DNA from: Dactylonectria macrodidyma
Taxonomy: Eukaryota > Ascomycota > Sordariomycetes > Hypocreales > Nectriaceae
Length of the DNA stretch: 64,000 bases
Assembly: GCA_020744425.1 (NCBI GenBank)
Contig: JAGMUV010000002.1
Span: 1,966,501-2,030,500, forward strand
Reading direction: 5' to 3'
The notes beneath the pieces were generated by a model. It saw only the letters and a program-made list of their open reading frames with translations, was not told the DNA's origin and made no database searches. Each line of letters starts with the position of its first letter. Within the stretch, counting starts at the first letter, position 1. Positions 45,558-56,829 of this stretch are shown in pieces. Position numbers and translations under genes: made by a program.

Positions 45558-48500
45558 TTACGTGAAACCGGGAATCGTGGAACACGATCTGTGGGGTTTC
45601 GATGCTTAGCAGTAGAATGCTAAATAAATTATGATCGCATATCAAATTCAACGAGTCGCATTTGCGCAATTCGATCGAAAAAGTCGAGATCGGAGGACCA
45701 GGGTTCAGATCTAAATTGTCGTGAGAAACTTGGTTGTAACACACAGAAAAGGAAGAGGTTTCGGGGGGGGAGGTGGGCAGTATTGATTAGGCAGGTAGAG
45801 GGAAGGGATACGGCGGAGATGGGCTATGCACGATAGATCCAGGAAGCCCCAATCTGTATGCGAAAAGCTCATTTGGCTATATGCACATGCAACAGCAAAC
45901 GCAAAATTGAGGGCCACAGAATGAGGGTGGTGGCAGGCTTTAAGGGAAAAGCAGGCAAGATCGCGGGGGTTTGCGACTTGCAATGCAGTGTGCCACGATG
46001 CAATGCGACTCTACACACCTTGCTTCTCTGCGTCGTCTCAACCAGAGGATTTGCGCGTTCGGCACAGGCGTCGGAATATCCTCTTTGAAAATCGGAATGA
46101 GAAATTTTAGTAAAATGGGAGGCGTCGTTTGGACTATCGGCGGATCGGGGGATAATCAGGCGGATTGAGAAATGCGGTCGGCTTCGGTTCGCAAAGTTGT
46201 GTTGCGTGCGCTGGCTTCCGATGCTTTTGCTTTTTAGCACAATGCGCATGTCTCGCTGGTCCTGGACCGTCACTCACTTTTGGACGTGACACCCGAAATC
46301 TGCTCCACTAACGACAAAAGCAGCCACAATCGTCGCACCACGGCAGTCGTCAGGCGATGACTTTGCTTTTTAGGGGTCGCGGGCTCATCCGATGGATAAT
46401 TGTCGTAGACCGACTCTTGGGATGCCTATTATCGTGTACGCGGTAAGGCCTGTCGTTTTCGTGTTTCCTTTTTCTGTGACTCCGTTGGCTGGAGGTGGTG
46501 GATGCGTGGTGGATGTGCGTTGTGTGAGTGAGTGAAGGAGCGGGTTTGGGAAGGGGGGAAGGAAGGAGGGGAGAGGGACCAGTAGGTATAACCAGAGGGC
46601 ACCCGAGGAAGGCGAAACTAGAAGGGGCAGGCGGAGCGGGCTAAAGCGACTTTTATTGTTCATCGATTTCATTTGCACCGTACGACCAGGCCTCTACTCC
46701 ATAACATCTCGCTCCTAGCAGCAAGCCAGGCCTGTTGGTGCTGGCCCTGGTGCTTGGTCGGAGCTTTCGTGCTACTCCAACCAACATTGACCCCGTCCTC
46801 CGGAGAGCACCAGCACCAGCACAGTGGTGAAGGCGCTGGGAGGGCGCACGTCCGGCTCAACTCCCTTCTGCCGCTAGAGGGCTCATTATGGTTGTCGGGG
46901 TGGAGCCATGCTGGAAGCATTAGCAGGGGCCTTTGCCTAGGCCGCCGCCCCCCAGAGCTGCCCCGTCCCAGGCTTGGGAAGCCCAGTAGTCTTTCCAGGG
47001 GCGCAGTCCGTTCTCCCACTGCACTCTCCAACGCCCAGGGGGGGTCAATGTGAGCCAACATCACTTATGGACCCGGTGGAATCTGAACGGGGCGCTGTAC
47101 CTGCCTCCAACCCGCTAAGAAGCCACGGCTGCCTGTCCAGCAGCCGCCAGCGTCACTCTGAGCGACCAGAGGCGTCCCCTGAGCCCAACCACGTCCCTAT
47201 GAAGAAGCCACAAGGCTAGGATCAGGACCGACCAAGGACCAGGCCCCCAGGGGGCTGCTGTACCATCGCTCAGACTAGCTAGAGCAAATGGGCCAGCTTC
47301 GCCTTGGGTCACCAAGTTGGCCGTGTATAGGGTACATGGCCGAGTACATGCTGCTGCCATGCTGCCGCTGGTGAAGAAGTCAATGCGGCGTGGGCCGGAC
47401 AGCGGTCTTGTGGGGCACATCCCGGAATTCTTACCATGACCTGCCCTGCCATGCACGCTGGGGTCATCGTCTTCCAGGGATCCAGGGGGTTTTCCAGGGG
47501 CACTCTGGGTTTTTGGGGGCCCGCAGAAGCGGCCAGGCAACTCGGCCGGGACCTTCTCACGTGGCTACAACGGGACCATCACTGATCCTGATCACCTCTG
47601 CACATCCACCACCACTGGGACGGACTCATAAAGCTCCAGGCTCAAGGCTCAAGTCTCCCCCAGGCGGCTGGCGGCTGTACTCCCCCATCGTTGTCGCCAC
47701 TTCCGTTGCCATCCGGCTCAGTGGGTCGTGAACGCCGCCAGTCCCAGTCTGCTAAGGTAATAAGGCAGAGGCAGGCAAAAGGCGGACAGGCTGGCTCCCA
47801 TGAACGACTGAATGCTTGCTCGACTCCTCGTCAGGCGCCACGCCGCGCTGTGCCGCCGCGGACTGAATCTGGCGTCGTGGAGATCGAATATCTCTCAAGC
47901 GGGATGCGCGAGACAGGTTGCAGATGATGCGGCCAACAGCGATGCCGCCCAGTAGCCCAGTAGCGACGCAACGAAGTCTGTGCATTCCAATGACGAGCCA
48001 TGCGCCTCCCCACTGTGTGCTGCGGGAATCAGAGCATGAATGGAACAATGAGAGAACGCCTCAAGAATCCCCCGGGCCTCTCAGCCTTCAGGTCCCTCTG
48101 CCAGCTCATCCCTTCTTGTGCTTCTAGGTCCAGCCCAGTTCAGCCAAAACCATCCTGTCACAAGTTTTGCCAGTATGTTCCCGACTCCCCGTTTTCCTCA
48201 ATGGGCTGCACGGTTATTCTTCAACCTGCTGCGCACGGAGTATTCGTATAGTCCAGCTCACAATCGACAGCTCCAATAAGAGCCCTCAATGTACACGTAT
48301 TCGGTCTTTCGGCTCCGGACGAAGCACTACAGTGCTGTATACGAAGTTTAATCCTTCGACTCCGTGTTTCATTTTCCACTTGTCACAAGAAGGTTCCTTC
48401 TGGCCCCACGTCCAGACCAGTTTTAAGCTGTCCTGTATCCGAAGTGGAAGAGACGCACCCAACTCCACACCACTGTCAGGGATCGAATATGGACCAGCCG

Positions 48501-50135
48501 GCAACCTGAAAGTGGTTGCAGGAAACAATTAGGTAGCCTGCGATGCAACGAAAGGACCCAAAAGGTAGGAGTGTAACCATCTGCCTGCTGAGCTGCGCGA
48601 AGTGAAACTGGATGACAAGACAAGGCGAACAACTGATCCAACATTACGGACAGGTGGCTGGGATGTTTCGACAGATGCAATGACAATGCACCAGGTCACT
48701 CGCTAGAATACCAAAACACCGGCATACGAATATACCTATCTATGAAGGCAGGTGGGTGGAGATTCTGGGGCAATGATTCACACACATTAATTATGCGCCT
48801 GGCGGACTGACGCAACTCACCCTTGACCAACGACGCAAAGCCCCTCAGGTTCGCTACAACCCCTGTCCAATAAAGCCCTTCGCTGAGACTGACTGAGCAG
48901 GTAGTGGCCGCCACAGACAATGACGGCATCTGGCAATGGGGCAATTATTGCAATGAGGTCCATCCCGTCCTTTGTGGTAGCCCTCCGCCACCATTTAGAT
49001 GGAAGAAGGAATGAATGTGAGACGGCTTCCCCGATCTGTCAGGGGAGGGTGCGAAGCTACGTAAGACTGTGTGCGGTGTGTGTGCCAAATCTGTACCGCT
49101 TCTGAAACAGAGCAGCCTTCAAACCGTCGTCGGCGTCCCCAGGGCCTAAACACGTTGAGGCTCGCTCCATTGATGGTAGTGCATGAAGCAAGCACAGTAT
49201 GACATGTCACTGTATGCGCTGTTGGAGAATTACCATACTACGTAGGTACGTGCACCATTGTGCATTTCTCAGGATGATGGGATTGTCCTAGTTTCAACTG
49301 CCCTCATCAAGTTTCAACACAACCTTGCCCATCGGTTGTATCCCATGCTACTTCGTATGCTGAATGGCAGGCACATTCATCAACAAGTGCCAAATCAGCT
49401 GTTAGTGCAGTTGTCATGTGTACTGGAGAGCACCCTCAAGCCAGCAAGAGCGTCGATAGCGCTCCGTCTTGCCCCCGTCTTGTCGCTGAGCAGGGACTAG
49501 ACTAGACCAGACTAGGAGGGAGAGGAGGCGGGTGGCCGGATAGCGAACCTAGGATGCAACCCATGCGCTGGGAACCAGGATGATCGTTGTCAAAGCACAC
49601 GCAACCTCTCAAGTCTTGACTCTTGTTACGTCGGACTATGACAGGCCCTGTCTGAGAAGAGACTTCCAAAGCCTGCAGCTCACTTCTACAGGACTCAACC
49701 CTGATGTGAGGTCGGTTAGCTGCAATGCTTTGATCTCTCTGTGGAAGAACTCCTCTGGGCTGAACAGCAGGTCGGGTATCTCTAATGGCCGTTGCTGCAC
49801 AGAGCCGAGCGAGACGGGCGAGTGACCCAAAGGAGAAGCATATCAGCCATCGCCCGTTTCTTTTTTAGTCGCCGGAAAGTCTACTCCACTGGTAAGTAAC
49901 TACGTATGTGTTAGCTGGCAATCTCTGTAGCGGCTCATACAAAGTAGCGTCCACCTTGAGTCGTGAGCTTCGACGAGTCTGCAGTTCAGGTCGCAGTGAA
50001 GAGTAGAAGCGCATCTTTTTGGTGGATGCCCAGAGCGCCGCCAGTGTCCCAGTTGGTGCATGTCGACGGTGAGCGGGGCAAACAGGGGCCTCCCGTGCGC
50101 CGTGACATTAGGAAAGAGCAACGGCGGTGGGCTAA

Positions 50136-50160
50136 GGTACCTAGGTACCTACCTAGGTAG
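50136..50160. repeat. GGTACC/CCTAGG palindrome block
   Basis: It contains the perfect 14-bp palindrome ggtacctaggtacc (50136-50149), followed by tacctaggtag. It is the third block of this class in the window. Confidence 0.8.
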
Positions 50161-51762
50161 CCAGCAGGTGGGTCTGGTGCACGCAGGGGACCTGCCCGTA
50201 ATGCAACCTGGCCCTGCGTCGCTCCTTCTCATCCGACCTAGTCTGGAAAATCCCCCAACCAGGAATCCAAATCGGAAATGAATACGCCATTCTACTTCGG
50301 CTACCTCGTTTTCTTCAGGACAAATGGGTCGTCCGTTTTCCAATCCAAGGTCTTTGGCATATACAACCGAGTTATATAGCTTTGTTTGGTTTGGTCGCTG
50401 AAACAGAGTTCACTGTCATTCACTGCCGGGGGTTGTCTATACAACCCATCATGGGGCAAACCGACATCAGAGGCACAGCTACTACTCACTACGTAGCAGT
50501 GGCGGGCAGCCCACGCCGGCGATACCTCCTCGCTTTCGTGCCGGTCAGATCACTCTGCAGCGCTTCCAATACGCATTGCAAACCGACGATAGGCTCTACC
50601 AGTCCTGGCGGTATTTGGCTTTCGAATGTCCCCCCGGCTTAGAGCCATTCCGTGCCCCGCCTATGTTCCAAGTATGTGGCCCAGCAGATCTTCAGCGAAT
50701 CTTCAGCGGCCATCTACGTAGTACTTCACCAGATCAAGACGACGAGACGAGACGAAACCGGACGGGACTGCTTGGGCCAAGCCGAGCGGAGTCTGCACGA
50801 GGAAGAGGATGAGCCGGGACTCGTGAGGGGGTAGAGAGGGGAGACTGGACTGCATGACTCTGAGTCCCCCCACAGCGGCTGGCTTTTGTTCGATGGGGGC
50901 GATACACCAAATCTTCGAAGTCGCGTCTTGGAGTTTGGTCTGCCATGTCCAGCCCTGTGCCGATACGCTGTCAACTGCCACTGTTCCTCGCCGCGGCTTC
51001 CGCAGACTACTACGCACGCCTAGTACTTAGGTACTATTCGAATACATATATTGAGGGACATCTGGAAGACACCTGTCGACCTAGATGGTGTCGCCAGTGA
51101 CTGGGAGCCGCCGGGCTGATGATTTACCGGGGATGAGTCGCGTCCGAGCGCGGACAGAGACCATGCCAGGTTGTCCCATGTCGGCAACTACTGTATGTTC
51201 CATCGCATTGATACCTGACCGGTGGTTCTCATTACGATGGCCGACAGACGATTTCCTTCTCAGGGAACGAAGATCGGATCGGCAGGCCCGACGTCTTGCA
51301 GGCGTTTTACTATATGCATCGAGTCTTTGCCAAACTTGTTTCCTCTTCATCCCGCCTCGCTGCCTTTCCAGTCTCCCACTTTGGCACTTTCGAGAAGGAT
51401 TCCAGGGTCCATTCTCCCACCCCCGCCCGGCACTCTTCATGCTCTTCATACAGCGGGAGAAACACACGTGTCCAACCACCTTCCGCCATCAGCCAAGGCA
51501 CGGACCTAACGTGCAGATGGCTTGGAGCTTCGTCAACGCCAGTCTTGCACAGGCGCGGGCAATGTCCTGTGTACCAGACTGGCTAGCTTCCCTTGACTAC
51601 CTAGGTATGCAAGTCTAGCCCCAGGGATCATCTTAGTGCGCCCTTGGTCAAGCCGCACATCAGCCAAAGCGAATCAGGGCCTAGAAACCTTCACTATCAG
51701 CTCGTCATTCAGCCTGCTTGGCCCCAGAACACAGAATCGTGAGTTTCCTCTGAGCAACGGCC

Positions 51763-52032
51763 ATGGCTGATATTGCTTTTTCCCCGCTCGAGATCGCGCG
51801 AGCTCTTGGCGTCCTTACCAAGCGCTCTCACGAGGCTAAGTCAACGCCGACGGCTCTCCAGGGATGCCGGTACGCACCGTCATCATCCGCGAACCATGAT
51901 TGCTTTTTCCATCCAACCTCCTTCTCTCCTTTTGATATCAGCAAAAGGCTGGTAAGCGCGGTTGTCGCCTCCATGTTCCGCATCGGGAGGGACTTGAATG
52001 ACGACCAACTTTCTCTCGGGCCGGTGCACTAG
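51763..52032 (+). CDS. candidate small gene, unknown, 89 or 65 residues
   Basis: I do not recognise this gene. An ATG in good context (gccATGGCT) opens MADIAFSPLEIARALGVLTK and the frame runs to TAG at 52030-52032. Inside it sits a well-formed intron: a donor gtacgc just after CAGGGATGCCG, a pyrimidine-rich tract and an acceptor atatcag, 72 nt long. Because 72 is a multiple of three and the intron has no stop in frame, the spliced (65-residue) and unspliced (89-residue) forms share the same ends. The first 35 residues are mostly helical in propensity. No domain is visible and it lies alone in a gene-poor region, so chance remains likely. Confidence 0.25.
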   Translation: MADIAFSPLEIARALGVLTKRSHEAKSTPTALQGCRYAPSSSANHDCFFHPTSFSPFDISKRLVSAVVASMFRIGRDLNDDQLSLGPVH

Positions 52033-52646
52033 CTAGATATGGGGATTAACGGCGACTCTGTTGAGTCGTGTGTGCTCCAGCTGGAGGAGACCGACGCCTC
52101 GCATCAGGGTCAACGCCGCTGACCGCGATACTGCCAGCTGTGATTTGCCAGCAACGACAAAGCCTTCCATGGCTTCTAAGTAAGGCTTCTAGCACCCGCT
52201 TGGACCTGTCTTGCAGGTCTCTTGACTGACACTGGCTGTCACCTTGCAGCCACGTGGCGGCGCTATCATTACCCTCACCAGCCGAGCTGCCGATTCCAGA
52301 AAAGCGCTAGCGAGCGCCGAGACATTCGTGGATGCTCATCAGTCCCTCTTCTGCGTCGATCACCAATAACAACCCCAAGGCCATGTCTTGCTGCGAGCCA
52401 CGAGTCATCGATTCTAATTGCGTGCGTCGATCTCCCGTGGCAAGCAGTGCGCATGGCAAAGAGGCAATGACTGGCCAGGAGGCGGCGTCGACAAGCAGCT
52501 TGGTATTCCAACTTGTCAAGCCTGGATGCTCATTTTCACTGACAACTCGTGTCGACTCTGAGGGAGTGAGTGTGTCAAACCTTCCTTCTCAGTCATATGC
52601 GACACACCTTAGGACAAGAGCCGGTGTCAGTGTGGTCCATCAGGTA

Positions 52647-52684
52647 GCGAATGGCGAATGGCGAATGACGAATGGCAAATGGCG
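52647..52684. repeat. gcgaatg 7-bp tandem repeat
   Basis: About five imperfect copies of a gcgaatg/acgaatg/gcaaatg unit in tandem within the gene-poor region. Confidence 0.8.
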
Positions 52685-54272
52685 TGGCGTAGCACTTATG
52701 CTTACCCCAGAGAATGGATAATGGGAGAATTGTGCTTTAATTTTGTGCTGTACCGGCTCAAAACAAGTCGCCTCTTTTTAACAGTCGTTTATTAGGAACA
52801 TCTCGGATCCAAGGATTTGTAGCTTGGTCTGACATATATGTCACTTGCTATACCTAGGATGTCATAACTAACGATTTCATCTCCGCCGCCTCCCACCCTC
52901 TTTTCGCGTTCATCTCCTGAGTTTCGCCACGCAAGAAGGCCACAACTAATCTGACATGGACCCAACAAAGATTGAAAGAAAAGAGACAAAAAAAAAAGAA
53001 GGAAAAACGGCATCTCTTACGAACGCTTGCTATCGTCGAGCACAGCGCTTTTACTCTCCCACTGAGGCCGCCTTCACTCCCAGCCCCGGGTCTCATCCTT
53101 TCCCCTAACCAGCTGTCATGGCTGTCCAATCCAACCCTGCCGGCCCCTCCTCGTTGTCGTGTCCTCGGGCAGGGAACAGCCTTGTTCTGAACGTCTCGGC
53201 TGCTCTCTGGTCACAATCACTGGTCCGCTACAGGATGCACCTTGGCGCGAGGAATTGCAGCAGCAAGCCCATCTTCTCCACAACTGGATATGAAGCTGCA
53301 GACTGCAGTCTCTCACAATTACCTACGCGACCGGCCCTGCGTTCCGGTTCGTCAAAAGTCCCCGTTGAGTTTCTGGCTCCTCGGGCCACGTCCTGGTCCC
53401 GCGATTTCGCACCTGCACAATAGCGATGGAAGCTCTGAAGACCGAGACCAACGGCGGCCGTTGCTTCGCGTCGCAGTGCCGTGTTATCACTAACTTGACA
53501 AGCACACCCTCCACTTCAATTCGCGACCCACAGGACCTTGGCCACATTACGGCCCTGTCGCGCCATGTTTAGGCCTCGTCGGTTTGTCCAGGTGAACCCT
53601 GTAAAATTGCACGCGAGTCTCTTGGCGATATCCCTTTACTTCGAGTCCAACCGTTGGTATTTCTTGGCCAGCTAACGGTCCACTGCGGAATACTACGCAC
53701 TCATTGACTGACGCTACGCCCTGAGCTTGTCCTGGCTTATTTGCGAATTCCCTCGCCGTGGACTCGGGTTCATTCACTCTAAACCCGGAAACACGATCCG
53801 CGGGTGTAGTAGTAGCATGCACTGTGTGAAGTAAGCGCGTAAACGGGACGTGCTTGCGACAACCTTCACGCCGTCGCAGGGTGAGATTCTCAAACGACGC
53901 GGTCCAGGGTAGCATGCATCGCACAGTGAAGTTCAGGTACGACAACTCGGGCAACATAGCGTGGCTCGAAAATCGTAGTGCGTTGAGGTCAAGCCCGGAC
54001 GATTGATTTGGGCTGTACCTATCCAGGCCATTGTTTGTCTAGCTAAGCCTCTAGTCCCCATATACCTGATAACATATCGAATCACAATACATTCCTTTGA
54101 ATACCAAGCCGTGCTCCTCCGGCATGCGACACGAATATGATTCGCTACCCGAAGTAAACGGCCGTGACAGCCCGACGCCGGTGCGTGAGGCGTCTTGCTG
54201 GGGGGTTGAGAAGATGTTTGTTGGGCCAAAGAAGCAAGCAAAAAGTAACTGATCACATTGTAACCCCCTCCC

Positions 54273-55144
54273 TCACCTTTTTACCAAGCGACCAGCCCGC
54301 TGGGGCCTGACTGCAGTACGATTCCTCTTGAGAAGCAGGTCCTTGGAGCTCTTCGTGTACTTGGCCAACCTTGGGGCTATCCGCTCATCGACCTTCTTCG
54401 CCACACGATACACCGTGGAGCCAACCCTTTCATCACGGGGCCCCCGGGACTCGCGCGTAAGGCTCTTCTCGACGGTGGCGATCTTTCTCCTCTTCGGGGG
54501 GTTGGTGGCGATCAGCCTGTCGTCGTCGGCCTCGTCCTCGCTCGATGAATCGGTGAGGAACTCGGCGGGCAGCAGTTTGGGCGCATGCCGTTTCCTGACG
54601 AGCTGCTCCGCCGGGGCTGCGTCCTCGACCGCCTTGGCCTCCTCCTCGGCCTTCTTGCGCTCCTCGGCCTGTTGCTTGAGGAGTGTGTCTCGTTGCTGGC
54701 GCTTACGCTTCTGCTCTGCTGCTTGTCTAGATAGAAGGCGTTAACATGGTTCTGCAAGCAAGTAAAATACGAAAGGGAGGAGACTCACTCTCGAACAGCC
54801 TTCTGGGCTACCCGAGCAGACTTCTTGATATCCGATGCTACCTTGGTAGTCGACACAGCCTCAGGTGCCTCATCATCGCTGTCATCTTTTTCTTCATTCC
54901 CCTCAGGGGTTGGAGAAGCGGGCTGTGAAACTGACACGGAGACCGGCGCCGCATTATCTTCATCTGTGAATACCTTCATGCTCCCTTGCGCAGGCGTTGA
55001 AGCGGCAACGGGGGCGTCGCCATCCTTGGCTCTCACCGGCAGCATTTTTTGCCGCCTAGATTCTTCTGGGGCAGCCGAGTCTACGCTTTTGTCGGCAGGT
55101 AGGTCTTGCCCGGATTTTCTCTTTCGGGTCCTTGGCGGGGCCAT
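54273..55144 (-). CDS. U3 snoRNA-associated protein Utp16/Bud21 type
   Basis: Two coding exons, 55144-54789 and 54726-54273, give 269 residues. The N-terminus is MAPPRTRKRKSGQDLPADKS, basic and nuclear by composition. The middle is acidic and Ser/Pro-rich. The end of exon 1 and the start of exon 2 form a Lys/Glu/Arg coiled coil (KRKRQQRDTLLKQQAEERKKAEEEAK). The conserved UTP16 core follows: KRHAPKLLPAEFLTDSSSEDEADDD, then basic PPKRRKIATVEKS and a C-terminal RTAVRPQRAGRLVKR. In yeast this protein joins the small-subunit processome that processes 18S pre-rRNA in the nucleolus. The UTP16-family call rests on the LPAEFLTDSSSEDE motif and architecture. It diverges from the TPR-like gene over 466 bp. 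Confidence 0.87.
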
Positions 55145-55610
55145 TGTTGTGCGTGTTAGACTTGGTGAAGGAGGATGAGTTGGGATTTAGGGGTCGCCAA
55201 CGCCGCAGCAGTGCTGGAGTAAGACAAAAGCGTATCCTGTTGTATATGTATTATAGAATTGAGACCGATAGGCAGTTGATGGAGGGCTGTGAACTGTTGC
55301 GTTTTGGGTGTTGACTTTGTTGTCACAAGCTGGTGTCGACCAATCTCGAAAAAAAATCATATCTGAGGTCGGTTTTTCGGTGAGAGTTTGTTCACCTTGA
55401 GCTATGCGGCACATGATTGGCCGGCCTAGGCTGTGGCTGCTCCATGCTGTGGCTGGTGCTCCACCCAACCTCACGCAATCGCATAGCCTGACATGACATC
55501 CTCAACCTCACTTACACAATTGTCTCCGTCATCAACAAAGCGGATAGATTGGGATACAAAACACCATCCCGCAATTTCTATTGCCTCATACAGATCCACA
55601 AACTACTCCC
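55145..55610. promoter_or_regulatory. shared divergent promoter of the UTP16 and TPR-like genes
   Basis: This 466-bp region separates two divergent starts and so holds both promoters. No motif is decisive and no other gene fits. Confidence 0.5.
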
Positions 55611-56746
55611 ATGTCTCGTCATGCCAGAACACGGCAGGTCTGTACACAGTTGCTGCGTGCCAGCTTAACTTCACCATCTTCAGCGGCACTCACGGTGTCG
55701 GGTTCATACATCACTGGCTCTGGCTCAGGACAAATCACCTCTCTCGGAGCTTACCAAACACGATGTTACGTTGCACCACGTGCAAAGCCGGCTCCGCGTG
55801 CTCCAAATAAAGCACTAGCAAAGTCCACAGTCTATAATCTCGAGGACATATCGCTCCAGACATTCGAGGGTGTTGTGAAGGCAGTTAGGGCCAACGAGAA
55901 CATGCCTGGGGTACTCGAGAGCATGTCGCCTGCTCAGTACTATGAGATAGCGCAAAGATTCGCTGAGGCAATCAAGAACGGCTCATCCCCATGGAGTGTC
56001 AAGCTAACAGGACGTGAGTGAATCCCGTGCGCCCTCTAAGTCCACCAGTAGCTAACCAGATGACCTTAGAAAACGCCGTTTCAGCCTCAACTCTGTATAG
56101 TGTCGGCTGTCTCATGAGACATATTGCAGAGCCGCGGAGCGCCATGGCGTTTGTAGTCGCAATGTGGGCGTCTGCGTCAGACATGGGCTACCTTCCTGCC
56201 ACCATCTCTCTAGCCAGGGAGATCTCCAGAGGCGGGGCTTGGGGCATGAACCCACAACTGAAAAGAGTAGAAACTCGCTTCAAGCAGCTAGTCTCGGAGG
56301 GGAGAGACCCCAACGCCTTGACAGTTGAGGGCGAGCTGCTATACAAGCTCGGGAAGTACGACGCCGCGGTGACGATGCTGAAACGGGCGCTCCTCGTGGG
56401 CGGGGAAGACTTCGAGTGGGAGTCCAGCTGCCGTTTGCAACTCGGAAGGGCATACGTGAAGCTTCAAAGGCATGTAGAGGCAAGAGAGGCATTCGAAGCT
56501 GTGGCAAATATGGGTTCCGCGGAGGCGGATGCTGACCTAGGCCAGTTGTTGAGGTCCAGCGACCAGGAGAAGGCAGAAGGGTATTTTTACTCGGCAGGTA
56601 TCCACGGACAACCAGATATGCTTCGTCATCTCTCAGAAATCGCCTTCGAAAAAATAGCTACAGCTACCGATGAACATGCTGCAAAGGATCATCAACTATG
56701 GGCGATGGAATGGGCTCGCTTGGCGGACTTGACGGAGAAGTTTTGA
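55611..56746 (+). CDS. TPR/Sel1-like repeat protein, predicted mitochondrial
   Basis: Two coding exons, 55611-56013 and 56070-56746, give 359 residues. The start at 55611 gives MSRHARTRQVCTQLLRASLTS, a basic, acid-free N-terminus of mitochondrial-presequence type; an upstream TTG offers only a longer artefact. A helical domain follows (about 85-240), then TPR-like helix pairs: DPNALTVEGELLYKLGKYDAAVTMLKRALLVG and SSCRLQLGRAYVKLQRHVEAREAFEAVANMG, and Sel1-like repeats near the end (GSAEADADLGQLLRSSDQEKAEGYFYSAGIHGQPDMLRHLSEIAFEK). I do not recognise the family member by name. Proteins of this sort act as adaptors in assembly or translation in fungal mitochondria, but no function is claimed. 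It converges with the photolyase gene, with only 83 bp between the two stop codons. Confidence 0.85.
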
Positions 56747-56829
56747 AGTCATTATACGATGAGATTGAATACGCAATATTCGAAGAGCATTGTACCAAGA
56801 ACAACTCTGAGTATATTTAGACCCGTATG

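Larger units (their letters stand above)
45558..54272. other. 8.7-kb gene-poor region
   Basis: No confident gene is visible on either strand. The first few hundred bases are the upstream region of the Far1/Ste5-like gene. The rest has ordinary base composition, many short open frames without protein character, purine-rich runs (46500-46580, 52975-53010), short TACGTA palindromes and a CCTAGG block (50136-50160). One possible small gene is listed at 51763-52032. A second ATG with good context at 53118 opens a 101-codon frame that I do not trust. Confidence 0.5.

Noticed and set aside
53118..53423. 101-codon frame from an ATG in good context
   Set aside because: No recognisable protein, no conserved splice signals, and overlapping frames of similar length; kept only as a note in the gene-poor region.
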